Shown: one piece after another, positions 53,405 to 61,429 of the stretch
How the letters are laid out: every line of letters begins with the position of its first letter
Numbering within the stretch: position 1 is the stretch's first letter
NCBI GenBank assembly: GCA_011773985.1
Contig: WVWN01000053.1
Coordinates: 1 to 64,000 of the forward strand
Direction: 5' to 3'
DNA length: 64,000 bases
DNA from: Candidatus Zixiibacteriota bacterium
GTDB lineage: Bacteria; RBG-13-66-14; B26-G2; WVWN01
Made by a program: the position numbers and the translations under genes
Notes under the pieces: model-generated
The model's database searches: none
Told to the model about the DNA's origin: nothing
What the model saw: the letters and a program-made list of their open reading frames with translations, nothing else

Positions 53405-54252
53405 CTATTGGGAAACGTTTTTCTTATAAATACCGAAATACTCTCGTATCCCGTGAAACGCCACCCAATCGCCTTTGGGGCTCCACGTAGGGTCCAAAGC
53501 CCACCATTCTCTTTCCCCGGGAGGGGTACCCACGAACTGGGTCGCGCGGCCGGTAGCGGGGTCCATTAAATATAAATCGAAACCTTCGCCCAACTTCCTG
53601 ACGATAGCGAGCCGCTTACCAAACGGGTGCCAAGCGGCGTCCATCCCTTCGGTGACGAACTCGTTCCTTTTCTTGTCCTTGATATTTACGGCCCAAATTT
53701 CAAATCTTTCTCCGGGTAGACGTTTCGTATAAAAAACGTTTTCGCTGTCCAGGGCCCAGTCGGGGTCGGATACGTCGCCCGGCGACACTAATTCTATCGT
53801 TTCTCCTCCCGCGGCCGGCACTATACAAATAATTTCGGCGTGCGTCACGAACCTAGTATAAGCTATGTACTTTCCGTCGGGCGACCAAGCAGGGTCGCCG
53901 GCGTGTTGTCCAAAAATAACGTAGTACGGCCTCCCGGGAATTCGGCCTTATAAAGTCTTGTTTTCTCCTCCGCCCACTCGTAACCCTCGAAAATAATCGT
54001 CCCGCCGTCCGGCGACCAATCCAGGTCGTAAACCTCCATCTTCGGCTCGGGTTTAATATCCCCCTTATTTTTCCCGTCGGGGTCACAATAATATATATAA
54101 GGGCCAAACCCAACTGCTATTACGTCTTTCGAACTCCACGACGGCTCGCCGCCTACGCCCAGTAAAACGGGAATGACGCCGTCGGCCTCAGGTTCTTCGT
54201 CGCCGCAACTCGAAATCAATAAAAGACATAATATAAAAACGGTCTTCTTCAT
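53405..54252 (-). pseudogene. TolB-like lipoprotein interrupted by a -1 frameshift
   Basis: An ATG (54250-54252, GGAGGG upstream) opens a lipoprotein signal (F-I-L-C-L-L-L-I-S-S-C) and TolB-type repeats such as DLDWSPDGGTIIFEG. The frame stops at 53863, but the minus-one frame continues with PYYVIFGQHAGDPAWSPDG and reaches 53405 with DPDWALDSE, DPTWSPKGDWVAFHG and other beta-propeller repeats. The break lies near 53935-53945 within CCCGGGA. Joined, the product would be about 282 residues. One lost base or an assembly error is the likeliest cause. Confidence 0.7.
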
Positions 54253-54272
54253 TTCCCTCCGGCCATAAAACC

Positions 54273-55571
54273 CTACAGCAACTTCCTCTCCTTCGCCGCG
54301 CGCTCCAGCTCCTCGCGGAAGGCCGGGTGGGCTATCTTGATTAACTCCTTGGCGCGCGCCTGCAGCGACTTGCCGTGCAGCGAGGCGACGCCGAACTCCG
54401 TCACGACGTAGTGCACGTCGGCGCGGTTGGTAACGACGCCGGCCCCCGGCCTCAGCTTGTCGACGATGCGCGACACCTCGCCGCCCCGGGCGGTGGAGGG
54501 CAGCGCGATGATGGGCTTGCCGCCCTTCGAATATGCGGCGCCGCGGATGAAGTCCACCTGGCCGCCGAAGCCGGAGTAGATGCGCGTCCCGATCGAGTCC
54601 GCGCACACCTGGCCCGTGATGTCGACCTCGATAGCGGAGTTGAGCGCGACCTGCCTCTCGTTCTGGGCGATGACGAACGGGTCGTTGACGTAGCTCTGGG
54701 GGTGGAACTCGAAGACCGGGTTGTTGTCGACGTATTCGTTAAGGCGATGGGTCCCCAGGATGAAGCCCGTTATGACTTTGCCGCGGTGCAGCGTCTTCTG
54801 CGCGTTGGTTACGATGCCGTTCTCGATGAGGTCGATGACGCCGTCGGAGAACATCTCGGTGTGGACGCCAAGGTCCTTGTGGTTCTCGAGCAAGGCCAGA
54901 ACCGCGTCCGGAATCTCGCCGATGCCCATCTGCATCGTCGAACCGTCCTCGATAAGCTCCGCGACGTAGCGGCCTATTTTCATCCCCGTTTCGGAGACTT
55001 CGCCCGCGCCCGGCAGCTCCTTAAGGGGCTCGTCGACCTCGACGATGTGGCTTAGCTTGCGGACGTGGATGAACGAGTCGCCCAAAGACCGCGGGACCTG
55101 GGGGTTAATCTGGGCGATGACGTAGCGGGCCTTCTCCGCGGCGGGCTTCGTGACGTCGACGCCGACGCCGAAGGAGCAGAAGCCGTGCTCGTCCGGCGGG
55201 GAGAGGTTGCACAACACGACGTCCACGAGGTAATAGCCCTCGAGGATGAGGTTTCCTATTTCGTATAAATAAATAGGAATATACTCGGCGCGGCCGTCGT
55301 TCACCGCCTCGCGGGCGTTGGGGCCGGTGAAGTAGGCCATGTGGCGGAAGTGCGGCGCCATCTCCGGAGCCATATAGGGCGCGGGCCCGAAGGTTAACAG
55401 GTGCCAGACCTTCACGTCTTTCAATTCGCCGGCGCGCGCCGTCATCGCCTCGACGAGCGAAATAGGCTCGGCGCAGCCGGGGTGGACGTGGACGTGGTCG
55501 CCCGACTCGATTACCTTGACCGCCTCCGCCGCGGTCGTGCGCTTATCTTTGTATTCCTTGATCCAGCTCAT
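54273..55571 (-). CDS. Acetyl-CoA hydrolase / 4-hydroxybutyrate CoA-transferase family
   Basis: 432 residues. The family core includes DHVHVHPGCAEP, HTEMFSDGVIDL (the Glu of E-M-x-S-D-G is the acyl-carrying residue), GGQVDFIRGAAYSKGG and VVTNRADVHYVVTEFGVA. It moves CoA between acetyl-CoA and a short acid such as 4-hydroxybutyrate or butyrate, or hydrolyses acetyl-CoA. It could feed or drain the acyl-CoA route encoded at 17995-30203. It is 32 bases downstream of the alanine-dehydrogenase-like gene. Confidence 0.92.
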   Translation of the reverse strand: MSWIKEYKDKRTTAAEAVKVIESGDHVHVHPGCAEPISLVEAMTARAGELKDVKVWHLLTFGPAPYMAPEMAPHFRHMAYFTGPNAREAVNDGRAEYIPIYLYEIGNLILEGYYLVDVVLCNLSPPDEHGFCSFGVGVDVTKPAAEKARYVIAQINPQVPRSLGDSFIHVRKLSHIVEVDEPLKELPGAGEVSETGMKIGRYVAELIEDGSTMQMGIGEIPDAVLALLENHKDLGVHTEMFSDGVIDLIENGIVTNAQKTLHRGKVITGFILGTHRLNEYVDNNPVFEFHPQSYVNDPFVIAQNERQVALNSAIEVDITGQVCADSIGTRIYSGFGGQVDFIRGAAYSKGGKPIIALPSTARGGEVSRIVDKLRPGAGVVTNRADVHYVVTEFGVASLHGKSLQARAKELIKIAHPAFREELERAAKERKLL

Positions 55572-55603
55572 CGCCCTACCTTACCCCCCAACGGGCCGGC
55601 CCG

Positions 55604-56722
55604 CTAATACCCGATGACGTCCTCCACGGGCGTGTACTCGAGGTTGAAAAGGTCGCACAAGCGGGGGTGGGTGCAAGCGCCGCCGTAGAAATAAATTCCC
55701 TTGCGCAGGCCCGCGTCCCGCGTCGCGGCCTCAACGACGCCCAGCGAGGCCACCGCCGCCAAGTACGGCTTCAGGTTGTTGTTGAACGCGTACGAGCAAG
55801 TGCGCGGTACCGCGGAGGCGATGTTGGGAACGCAATAATGGGTCACGCTATATTTCTCAAATACCGGGTCCGTGTGGGTCGTAGGCCGGCTCGTTTCGCA
55901 GCAACCGCCCTGGTCGATGGCAATGTCCATCAGGACGGCGCCCGCCTTCATCGACCGGACCATCTCCTCCGTAACGAGCATCGGCGGCCTGTCGCCGTGC
56001 ACGTACGCCGCGGTAACCAAGACGTCGGTATAGGTGCACGCGCGGGCGATGTTCGGCGGTTCGGCCATATGGGTAATTACGGCCGGCACGACGGCCTCGG
56101 CCCGCCGGAGGTTGACGACCGAACGGTCGAAGAGGTGGGTTTGGACGCCGAGCGCGGCGAACGACTTAGCCGCGGTCGTCCCGACGTTGCCGGCGCCGAC
56201 TATGGCCACCGCGGCCGGCGGGATGCCGGGGAGGTTGGCGAGCGCCACGCCGCGCCCCCCCTCGTAGTAGGACAGGTACCGGCCCGCGATGCTCGGCAAC
56301 ATGTGACCCACGAGCTCCGATATTATCTTCATCACCGGGAACTCGCCCCCCTCGTCTTCGATTATCTCGTAGCCGAACGCGACGAGCCTCTTCTCCATCA
56401 TCGCCCGGACGGCCTCGTCGACGCGCGCGCCCAACTGGACCGCGCTGAACACTGCGGTGCCCTCGCGCATCAATTCCACTTCGCCGGCCGTCGGCGGCTG
56501 CACCTTGGCAACGGCCTCGGCCCGCCCGTAAACCTCCTGCGGCGAAAAGACCACCGTCGCGCCGACTTTCTCGTAGTCCTCATCCGAAAAGCCGGCGTCC
56601 GCGCCCGCGTCCTTCTCGACGAAGACGCGATGGCCCTCTCGCGCCAACGCGTACGCGCCCATCGGCGTAACCACGACGCGCGTCTCCGCGGACGTCTGCT
56701 CTTTGGGAATGCCTATATCCAT
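55604..56722 (-). CDS. Alanine dehydrogenase-like protein (AlaDh/PNT family)
   Basis: 372 residues. G-I-P-K-E near the start with Arg15, the NAD motif VGAGNVGTTAAKSF, VLMDIAIDQGGCCETSRPTT (Asp of the active site) and HYCVPNIASAVPRT place it in the AlaDh/PNT group at alanine dehydrogenase length. Lys73 is kept. At position 96, normally the catalytic His, it has Gln (S-A-V-Q-L-G), so activity with pyruvate/alanine is doubtful. It starts at ATG 56722 with a promoter (56776-56803) upstream and lies next to the CoA-transferase gene. Confidence 0.8.
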   Translation of the reverse strand: MDIGIPKEQTSAETRVVVTPMGAYALAREGHRVFVEKDAGADAGFSDEDYEKVGATVVFSPQEVYGRAEAVAKVQPPTAGEVELMREGTAVFSAVQLGARVDEAVRAMMEKRLVAFGYEIIEDEGGEFPVMKIISELVGHMLPSIAGRYLSYYEGGRGVALANLPGIPPAAVAIVGAGNVGTTAAKSFAALGVQTHLFDRSVVNLRRAEAVVPAVITHMAEPPNIARACTYTDVLVTAAYVHGDRPPMLVTEEMVRSMKAGAVLMDIAIDQGGCCETSRPTTHTDPVFEKYSVTHYCVPNIASAVPRTCSYAFNNNLKPYLAAVASLGVVEAATRDAGLRKGIYFYGGACTHPRLCDLFNLEYTPVEDVIGY

Positions 56723-56775
56723 AAACGTTTCTCCCGAAGGTGTCGAAGGCCGCCTTGCATATTTTTTCTTATTAC

Positions 56776-56803
56776 TTTATAATATGTCAGCCGCGCGCGT
56801 CAA
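56776..56803 (-). promoter_or_regulatory. Sigma-70-type promoter for the alanine-dehydrogenase-like gene
   Basis: On the minus strand TTGACG (56798-56803), a 16-base spacer and TATAAA (56776-56781). It is about 50 bases upstream of the ATG at 56722. It is divergent from the promoter at 56883. Confidence 0.55.
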
Positions 56804-56882
56804 CCTCAATCTCGACGGCGTCCGAGCGGGCCATAAATTTAACGCTGCCGTGTAAAAACGCGGACTCTGTGTAGGATTTCAC

Positions 56883-56911
56883 TTGACACTCGAGCGGGGG
56901 TATTTTAAAAT
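56883..56911 (+). promoter_or_regulatory. Consensus promoter for the hdr/nuo operon
   Basis: A perfect TTGACA (56883-56888), a 17-base spacer and TAAAAT (56906-56911). The predicted start is near 56917, at the left edge of the long stem of the leader RNA. The first gene starts at 57080, so the leader is about 160 nt. Confidence 0.8.
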
Positions 56912-56915
56912 ATAT

Positions 56916-57054
56916 GAGCGGTTTTTACTGAGCACCGGGAGCGCAGGCCGACGCGAGGGCATTAGTTCGCGCGCCCACCCTATAAAATAGGTTCTTGCGT
57001 GAGCGTAAAGCCGCTCGCTTAGGCCCATACCCCCGTTGGGGCGTGGGTTTTTTT
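56916..57054 (+). ncRNA. Structured leader RNA or small RNA ending in an intrinsic terminator
   Basis: The RNA would start at the promoter's predicted site. Its 5' end (56916-56928, GAGCGGTTTTTAC) pairs with 57005-57016 (GTAAAGCCGCTC) in a stem of about 12 pairs with one bulge and one G-T pair. Inside are smaller stems: CCTAT/ATAGG (around 56980-56992), CGCGA/TCGCG and GCGCA/TGCGT. A terminator hairpin follows at 57024-57054. The overall design (closed multi-branch domain, then terminator, then gene) fits a riboswitch or attenuator, or a free small RNA such as a 6S-like RNA. I could match no known family (no B12, SAM, FMN, TPP or c-di-GMP motifs). Confidence 0.5.
57024..57054 (+). terminator. 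Intrinsic terminator within the hdr operon leader
   Basis: CCCAT-A-CCCC (57024-57033) pairs with GGGG-C-GTGGG (57038-57047), one mismatch and one G-T pair, with a CGTT loop, followed by seven T (57048-57054). It ends 25 bases before the hdrC ATG, so full-length transcripts must read through or be antiterminated. Confidence 0.75.
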
Positions 57055-57079
57055 GTCACTTCCGTGAAAGTCGCGGCCG

Positions 57080-57544
57080 ATGACCATCTCCAAAATCGAC
57101 CCCAACTTCAAATACGAGGTCGCCGCGGAGCCGGGCGGCGAAGAGATAAAATACTGCTTCGCCTGCGGCACCTGCACCGCGGCGTGCCCCGTCCGCGCCA
57201 TCGACGAGCGCTACAACCCGCGCAAGATCATCCGGATGATACTCTTGGGCCTGCGCGAACGCGTCCTCGACGCCGACTTCATCTGGCTCTGCTCGACCTG
57301 CTACTCGTGCGAGGAGCGCTGCCCGCAGGGGGTTTCCTTCGCCGAGATAATCACCGCCGTAAAGAACATAGCCGCGCGCGAGGGCAAGCTCCACCCGGCG
57401 TACGTGACGCAGCTCGAGCTCCTAAAAAAATTCGGCCGTCTCTACGAGCTGGAGGAGTTCGACAACAAGAAGCGCGCCAAGATGGGCCTCCCCGAGCTCA
57501 AGACCACTTGCGACGAGGTGGGCAAGCTGCTGGGCGACCAGTAA
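57080..57544 (+). CDS. hdrC: Heterodisulfide reductase subunit C-like iron-sulfur protein
   Basis: 154 residues with two [4Fe-4S] motifs: Cys26, 29, 32, 36 (YCFACGTCTAACP) and Cys71, 74, 77, 81 (CSTCYSCEERCP). It relays electrons from HdrA to HdrB. The ATG at 57080 is the only start in frame after a TGA 15 bases upstream. The ribosome site is weak (GAAAG), which fits a controlled operon entry. hdrB follows after nine bases. Confidence 0.92.
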   Translation: MTISKIDPNFKYEVAAEPGGEEIKYCFACGTCTAACPVRAIDERYNPRKIIRMILLGLRERVLDADFIWLCSTCYSCEERCPQGVSFAEIITAVKNIAAREGKLHPAYVTQLELLKKFGRLYELEEFDNKKRAKMGLPELKTTCDEVGKLLGDQ

Positions 57545-57553
57545 CCTAATTTT

Positions 57554-58438
57554 ATGGAAAATAAATACGCCCTCTTTCTCGGCTGCACGATACCGCTTCG
57601 CGGCCGCCACTACGAGAAATCGGCCGTCGAAGTAGCGCGCCTCTTCGGCGCCGAGCTCGAGCCCCAGCAGGATTTCGCTTGCTGCGGCTTCCCCATCAAG
57701 TCCGCCACGCGCGAGGGGACGCTGCTACTGGCCGCGCGCAACCTGGCCGTCGCCGAGGAGGCCGGCCTGGAGGTCCTCGCGTTGTGCGCGAGCTGCGCCT
57801 CGGTGCTCGCGGAGGCCGCCGAGGAACTGGCCGACGACGGGCTCCTTAAAAAAGTTAACGAGAAACTCGCGAAGGTGGGCCGCAAGGTCGAGAGGCCGCC
57901 GCGCGTCCGCCACTTCGCCCGGTGGCTCTACGACGAGGTCGGCCCCGAGGGCATCAAAGAAAAAGTGGTCGCGCCGCTGGGCGACTTCCGCTTCGCCGTC
58001 CACTACGGCTGCCACTACCTCAAACCCTCCTGGGCCTTTCACGACGTCGAGGACCCGGAGGCGCCGCATTCCATAGGCGACCTCTTGCGCGCGACGGGCG
58101 CCGAGGTCGTCGACTACGCCGAGTATAAGAAGTGTTGCGGCGGCGCGCTCCTCGGCATCGACGAGGAGCTTTCGCTCAGGATTGCCGGCGAGAAGCTGAC
58201 GCGCGTCAAGGCCGCGGCGCCCGACGCCGTCGTCCTCGTCTGCCCGTTCTGCGCCGTGATGTACGACGACAACCAGGGCAAGGTCGCGGCTCAGCTCGAG
58301 GAGGAGCTCGGCGTCCCGGTGCTGTTCTTACCGCAGGTGCTGGGCCTCGCGCTGGGGCTCTCGGTTAAAGACGTGCAACTCAAGCTCGCGAAGAACAAGT
58401 GCGAGAAGTTAATCGCGGCGTTCGCGCAGGAGAAGTAA
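57554..58438 (+). CDS. hdrB: Heterodisulfide reductase subunit B-like protein
   Basis: 294 residues with two CCG domains. The first has FLGCTIP, FACCGFPIKS and LCASC; the second HYGCHYLKPS, KKCCGGALLG and CPFCAVMYDDNQ. In methanogens these bind two noncubane [4Fe-4S] clusters that cleave a heterodisulfide. In bacteria the substrate is often unknown. All motif cysteines are present. It lies between hdrC and the short hdrA. Confidence 0.94.
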   Translation: MENKYALFLGCTIPLRGRHYEKSAVEVARLFGAELEPQQDFACCGFPIKSATREGTLLLAARNLAVAEEAGLEVLALCASCASVLAEAAEELADDGLLKKVNEKLAKVGRKVERPPRVRHFARWLYDEVGPEGIKEKVVAPLGDFRFAVHYGCHYLKPSWAFHDVEDPEAPHSIGDLLRATGAEVVDYAEYKKCCGGALLGIDEELSLRIAGEKLTRVKAAAPDAVVLVCPFCAVMYDDNQGKVAAQLEEELGVPVLFLPQVLGLALGLSVKDVQLKLAKNKCEKLIAAFAQEK

Positions 58439-58480
58439 ACCCCCCGCGTAGACGCCCTAAAGATTATCCGGTAACAATAG

Positions 58481-58939
58481 ATGGCTAAAAAAGAGAAGCG
58501 TAACTACGTCGTCGGCGCGGTGATGGTGGTGGGCGGGGGCGTGGCGGGCGTGCAGGCCGCGCTCGACCTCGCCAACGCCGGCGTCAAGGTCTACCTCGTC
58601 GAGAAAAGCCCGGCCATCGGCGGCGCCATGGCCCAGCTCGACAAGACCTTCCCCACCAACGACTGCTCGATGTGCATCCTGGCGCCGAAGCTCGTCGAGG
58701 CGGGCCGCCACGAGAACATCGAAATCTTGACGTACGCCGAAGTGGAGAAAATCGAGGGCGAGCCGGGGCGCTTCAAGGCCACGGTGCGCAAGAAGGCGCG
58801 TCGCGTCGACCTCGACGCCTGCAACTCGTGCGGCGACTGCCTGGCCGCTTGCCCGCGGCAAACCTACCCGAAGAACAGAATAATCCAAATCGGCGACGTC
58901 ACCGTTCGGACCAAGACCGTCCCGGAGGACGAGTGGTAA
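58481..58939 (+). CDS. Short HdrA-like protein, N-terminal FAD part only
   Basis: 152 residues against about 650 for full HdrA. It has the FAD Rossmann motif [10 protein letters not shown] (18-27), the flavin-site [13 protein letters not shown] (59-71) and one [4Fe-4S] motif (Cys114, 117, 120, 124). It then ends. The sequence that normally follows in HdrA (T-K-A-I-Y-V-P-x-x-Q-A-V-P-N) is found instead in the gene at 61430, so this appears to be the front half of a split HdrA. A frame break was not seen; the stop is clean. Confidence 0.85.
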   Translation: MAKKEKRNYVVGAVMVVGGGVAGVQAALDLANAGVKVYLVEKSPAIGGAMAQLDKTFPTNDCSMCILAPKLVEAGRHENIEILTYAEVEKIEGEPGRFKATVRKKARRVDLDACNSCGDCLAACPRQTYPKNRIIQIGDVTVRTKTVPEDEW

Positions 58940-58967
58940 GACGCGTCGGCGCGTAAGGAGGTCGACC

Positions 58968-59465
58968 TTGGCAACGGCCACGCAGGCCAACAAGTGGGAA
59001 CAGGCGGCGGTAATCATCGAGGATTACAAAGCTAATCCTACCTCTCCGATTATGCTCCTACAGGACCTGCAGGCGGCGTACAACTACGTTCCCGCGGAGG
59101 CGATGGAGCTCGCGACGCGCGAGTTGGGCATCCCGCTCGAGCAACTCTACGGCCTCGCGACGTTCTACAAGGCCTTCTCGCTCGAGGAACGGGGTAAACA
59201 TAACATAAAAGTATGCAAGGGGACGGCGTGCGTCGTGCGCGGCGCCGCGGACATCCTGGACGGTTTCCTGCGCGAGCTGGGCCTCCCGCGCCCCGGCACT
59301 ACCGGCGATAAAATGGTTACGCTCGAGGTCGTGAACTGCGTGGGCGCCTGCGCCATCGGCCCCATCGCCATTTTGGACGGCGAGTACCACGGCCACCTCG
59401 ACCAGAGCATAGTCAAAGACAGGGTCGAATCCCTACGCGCCGAAGACGAAGAAGCGAGGAAATAA
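58968..59465 (+). CDS. nuoE: NuoE-like thioredoxin-fold [2Fe-2S] subunit
   Basis: 165 residues. C-K-G-T-A-C-V-V-R-G and C-V-G-A-C-A-I-G-P supply the four [2Fe-2S] cysteines in the C-x4-C and C-x3-C spacing of NuoE/HydC. It assists NADH oxidation by NuoF. The start is TTG at 58968 behind AAGGAGG. Confidence 0.94.
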   Translation: MATATQANKWEQAAVIIEDYKANPTSPIMLLQDLQAAYNYVPAEAMELATRELGIPLEQLYGLATFYKAFSLEERGKHNIKVCKGTACVVRGAADILDGFLRELGLPRPGTTGDKMVTLEVVNCVGACAIGPIAILDGEYHGHLDQSIVKDRVESLRAEDEEARK

Positions 59466-59488
59466 AGACAGATATCGAGGATGCGCGA

Positions 59489-61402
59489 GTGCGGATAAAA
59501 AGCCTATCTGACCTGGACGCGATCAAAGCGCGCGGTTTGACGCGAATCTACCCCGACAAGATGAAAATAACCTTCGGGTACGCCACATGCGGGATCGCGA
59601 ACGGCGCCGCTGCCGCCTTGGAAACGCTGGCCGCCGCAGCGGAGGCCGAAGGCCTGGACGCGCTCGTCGACAAAACGGGATGCATCGGCTATTGCCAGGC
59701 CGAGCCGCTGGTTGACGTCTGGAATCCCGGTCAACCGCGCCTGGTGTACAAAAAGATTACGGCCAAGAAGGCCGCCCAACTCGTGAAGGACCTCAAAGAA
59801 GGTAACATCAGGAAAGGGTGGGTCCTTTATAAAGCGCTGCGCGAGCCTTATTTGCTGACGGACGAGATGCGGGAGTACGACGTCAACGGCGGAAACGGAA
59901 CCTACGCCGACATCCCCACGAGCGGGGAGGTCCCGTTCTTCGCCAAGCAATTCAAAATCGCCATGCGCAACTGCGGCAACATCAACCCCGTCAACCTCGA
60001 GGAATACGTAGCTCGGGGCGGCTTCTACGCCCTCCATAAGGTCCTGACGACGATGTCGCCGGAGGATGTCGTTAACGAAGTCAAGGAGTCGGGCCTACGC
60101 GGCCGGGGCGGCGGCGGTTTCTCTACGGGCCGCAAATGGGCCACGGCGCGCAAAGCCGAGGGCGACGTAAAATACATCCTCTGCAACGCGGACGAGGGCG
60201 ACCCGGGCGCCTATATGGACCGGGCCATCCTCGAGGGCGACCCCTACTCGGTCTTGGAAGGTATGCTCATCGGCGCCTACGCCGTGGGGAAGAGCGACAC
60301 CGGGTATATCTACGTACGCCACGAGTATCCCCGCGCGTTGGAGATGTTGGAAACGGCCCTCGCCACAATGCGCGACTACGGCCTCCTCGGCGACGGCATT
60401 ATGGGTTCCGACCTAAAATTCGACATCGAAATCAGCCGTGGCGGCGGGGCCTTCGTCTGCGGCGAATCGACCGCGCTCATGGCCTCTATCGAGGGGAAGC
60501 GCGGCGACCCGCGGTCCAAATACGTCCACACCGTCGAAGTCGGATTATGGGGTAAACCGACGGTCCTCAACAACGTCGAGACCTGGGCCAACGTACCGGC
60601 TATCATTATGCGCGGCGGAAAATGGTTCAAATCCGTCGGGACGCCTACCAATGCCGGTACCAAGGTCTTCTCTCTCGTGGGGAACATCAACCGAACCGGC
60701 CTCGTTGAAGTCCCCATGGGCATTACGCTGCGCGAGATAATATTCGACATCGGCGGCGGCATTACCAAGGACCGCGAGTTTAAAGGCGTTCAGACGGGCG
60801 GCCCGTCCGGCGGCTGCCTCCCCGCTGAGAAGTTGGACCTTTCGGTGGACTTCGACGCGTTGACGAAGGCCGGGTCCATGATGGGCTCGGGCGGCATGAT
60901 CGTCATGGACCGCGACACCTGTATGGTGGACGTCGCGCGTTACTTTCTCAACTTCCTGGGCGAGGAATCGTGCGGCAAATGCACCCCCTGCCGCGAAGGC
61001 GTCCGCATCATGCACGACATCTTGACGCGCATCACCGAAGGAGAGGGCCGGGAGGGCGACATCGAGTTACTTGAGGAAATAGGGCTCGGCGTCCAGCGCA
61101 GCTCCCTGTGCGGCCTCGGCCAATCCGCGCCTAACCCCCTTCTCTCGACGATCAAATATTACCGCGGCGAATACGAGGCCCACATCCGCGAGAAGAAGTG
61201 CCCGGCCGGCGTGTGCAAAGCGCTCATCACTTATTCCATCGACCCCGAGAAATGCACCGGCTGTACGTTGTGCGCGGAACGTTGCCCTGAGGGGTGCATT
61301 ACCGGCGAGAAAAAACAACCGTACGTCCTGGACGCCCGGAAATGCATTAAATGCAACGCGTGTTACGAGGCGTGCAATTTCGACGCGGTCCTGCGGCAAT
61401 AG
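59489..61402 (+). CDS. nuoF: NuoF/HydB-like NADH-binding flavoprotein with extra iron-sulfur domains
   Basis: 637 residues: an N-terminal thioredoxin-like [2Fe-2S] domain (about 25-110, with CGIANG and GCIGYCQAEP), the FMN/NADH core (about 190-540, LRGRGGGGFSTGRKW, NADEGDPGAYMDR, GGGAFVCGESTAL), the SLBB and [4Fe-4S] segment ESCGKCTPCREG, and a C-terminal ferredoxin with two [4Fe-4S] motifs (CTGCTLCAERCP, CIKCNACYEACN). It matches HydB/HndC-type subunits of bifurcating complexes rather than respiratory NuoF. The start is GTG at 59489 with GAGG upstream. Its order after nuoE is standard. Confidence 0.93.
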   Translation: MRIKSLSDLDAIKARGLTRIYPDKMKITFGYATCGIANGAAAALETLAAAAEAEGLDALVDKTGCIGYCQAEPLVDVWNPGQPRLVYKKITAKKAAQLVKDLKEGNIRKGWVLYKALREPYLLTDEMREYDVNGGNGTYADIPTSGEVPFFAKQFKIAMRNCGNINPVNLEEYVARGGFYALHKVLTTMSPEDVVNEVKESGLRGRGGGGFSTGRKWATARKAEGDVKYILCNADEGDPGAYMDRAILEGDPYSVLEGMLIGAYAVGKSDTGYIYVRHEYPRALEMLETALATMRDYGLLGDGIMGSDLKFDIEISRGGGAFVCGESTALMASIEGKRGDPRSKYVHTVEVGLWGKPTVLNNVETWANVPAIIMRGGKWFKSVGTPTNAGTKVFSLVGNINRTGLVEVPMGITLREIIFDIGGGITKDREFKGVQTGGPSGGCLPAEKLDLSVDFDALTKAGSMMGSGGMIVMDRDTCMVDVARYFLNFLGEESCGKCTPCREGVRIMHDILTRITEGEGREGDIELLEEIGLGVQRSSLCGLGQSAPNPLLSTIKYYRGEYEAHIREKKCPAGVCKALITYSIDPEKCTGCTLCAERCPEGCITGEKKQPYVLDARKCIKCNACYEACNFDAVLRQ

Positions 61403-61429
61403 CCGCCCGGGAACGAGTACGATAAGAAG

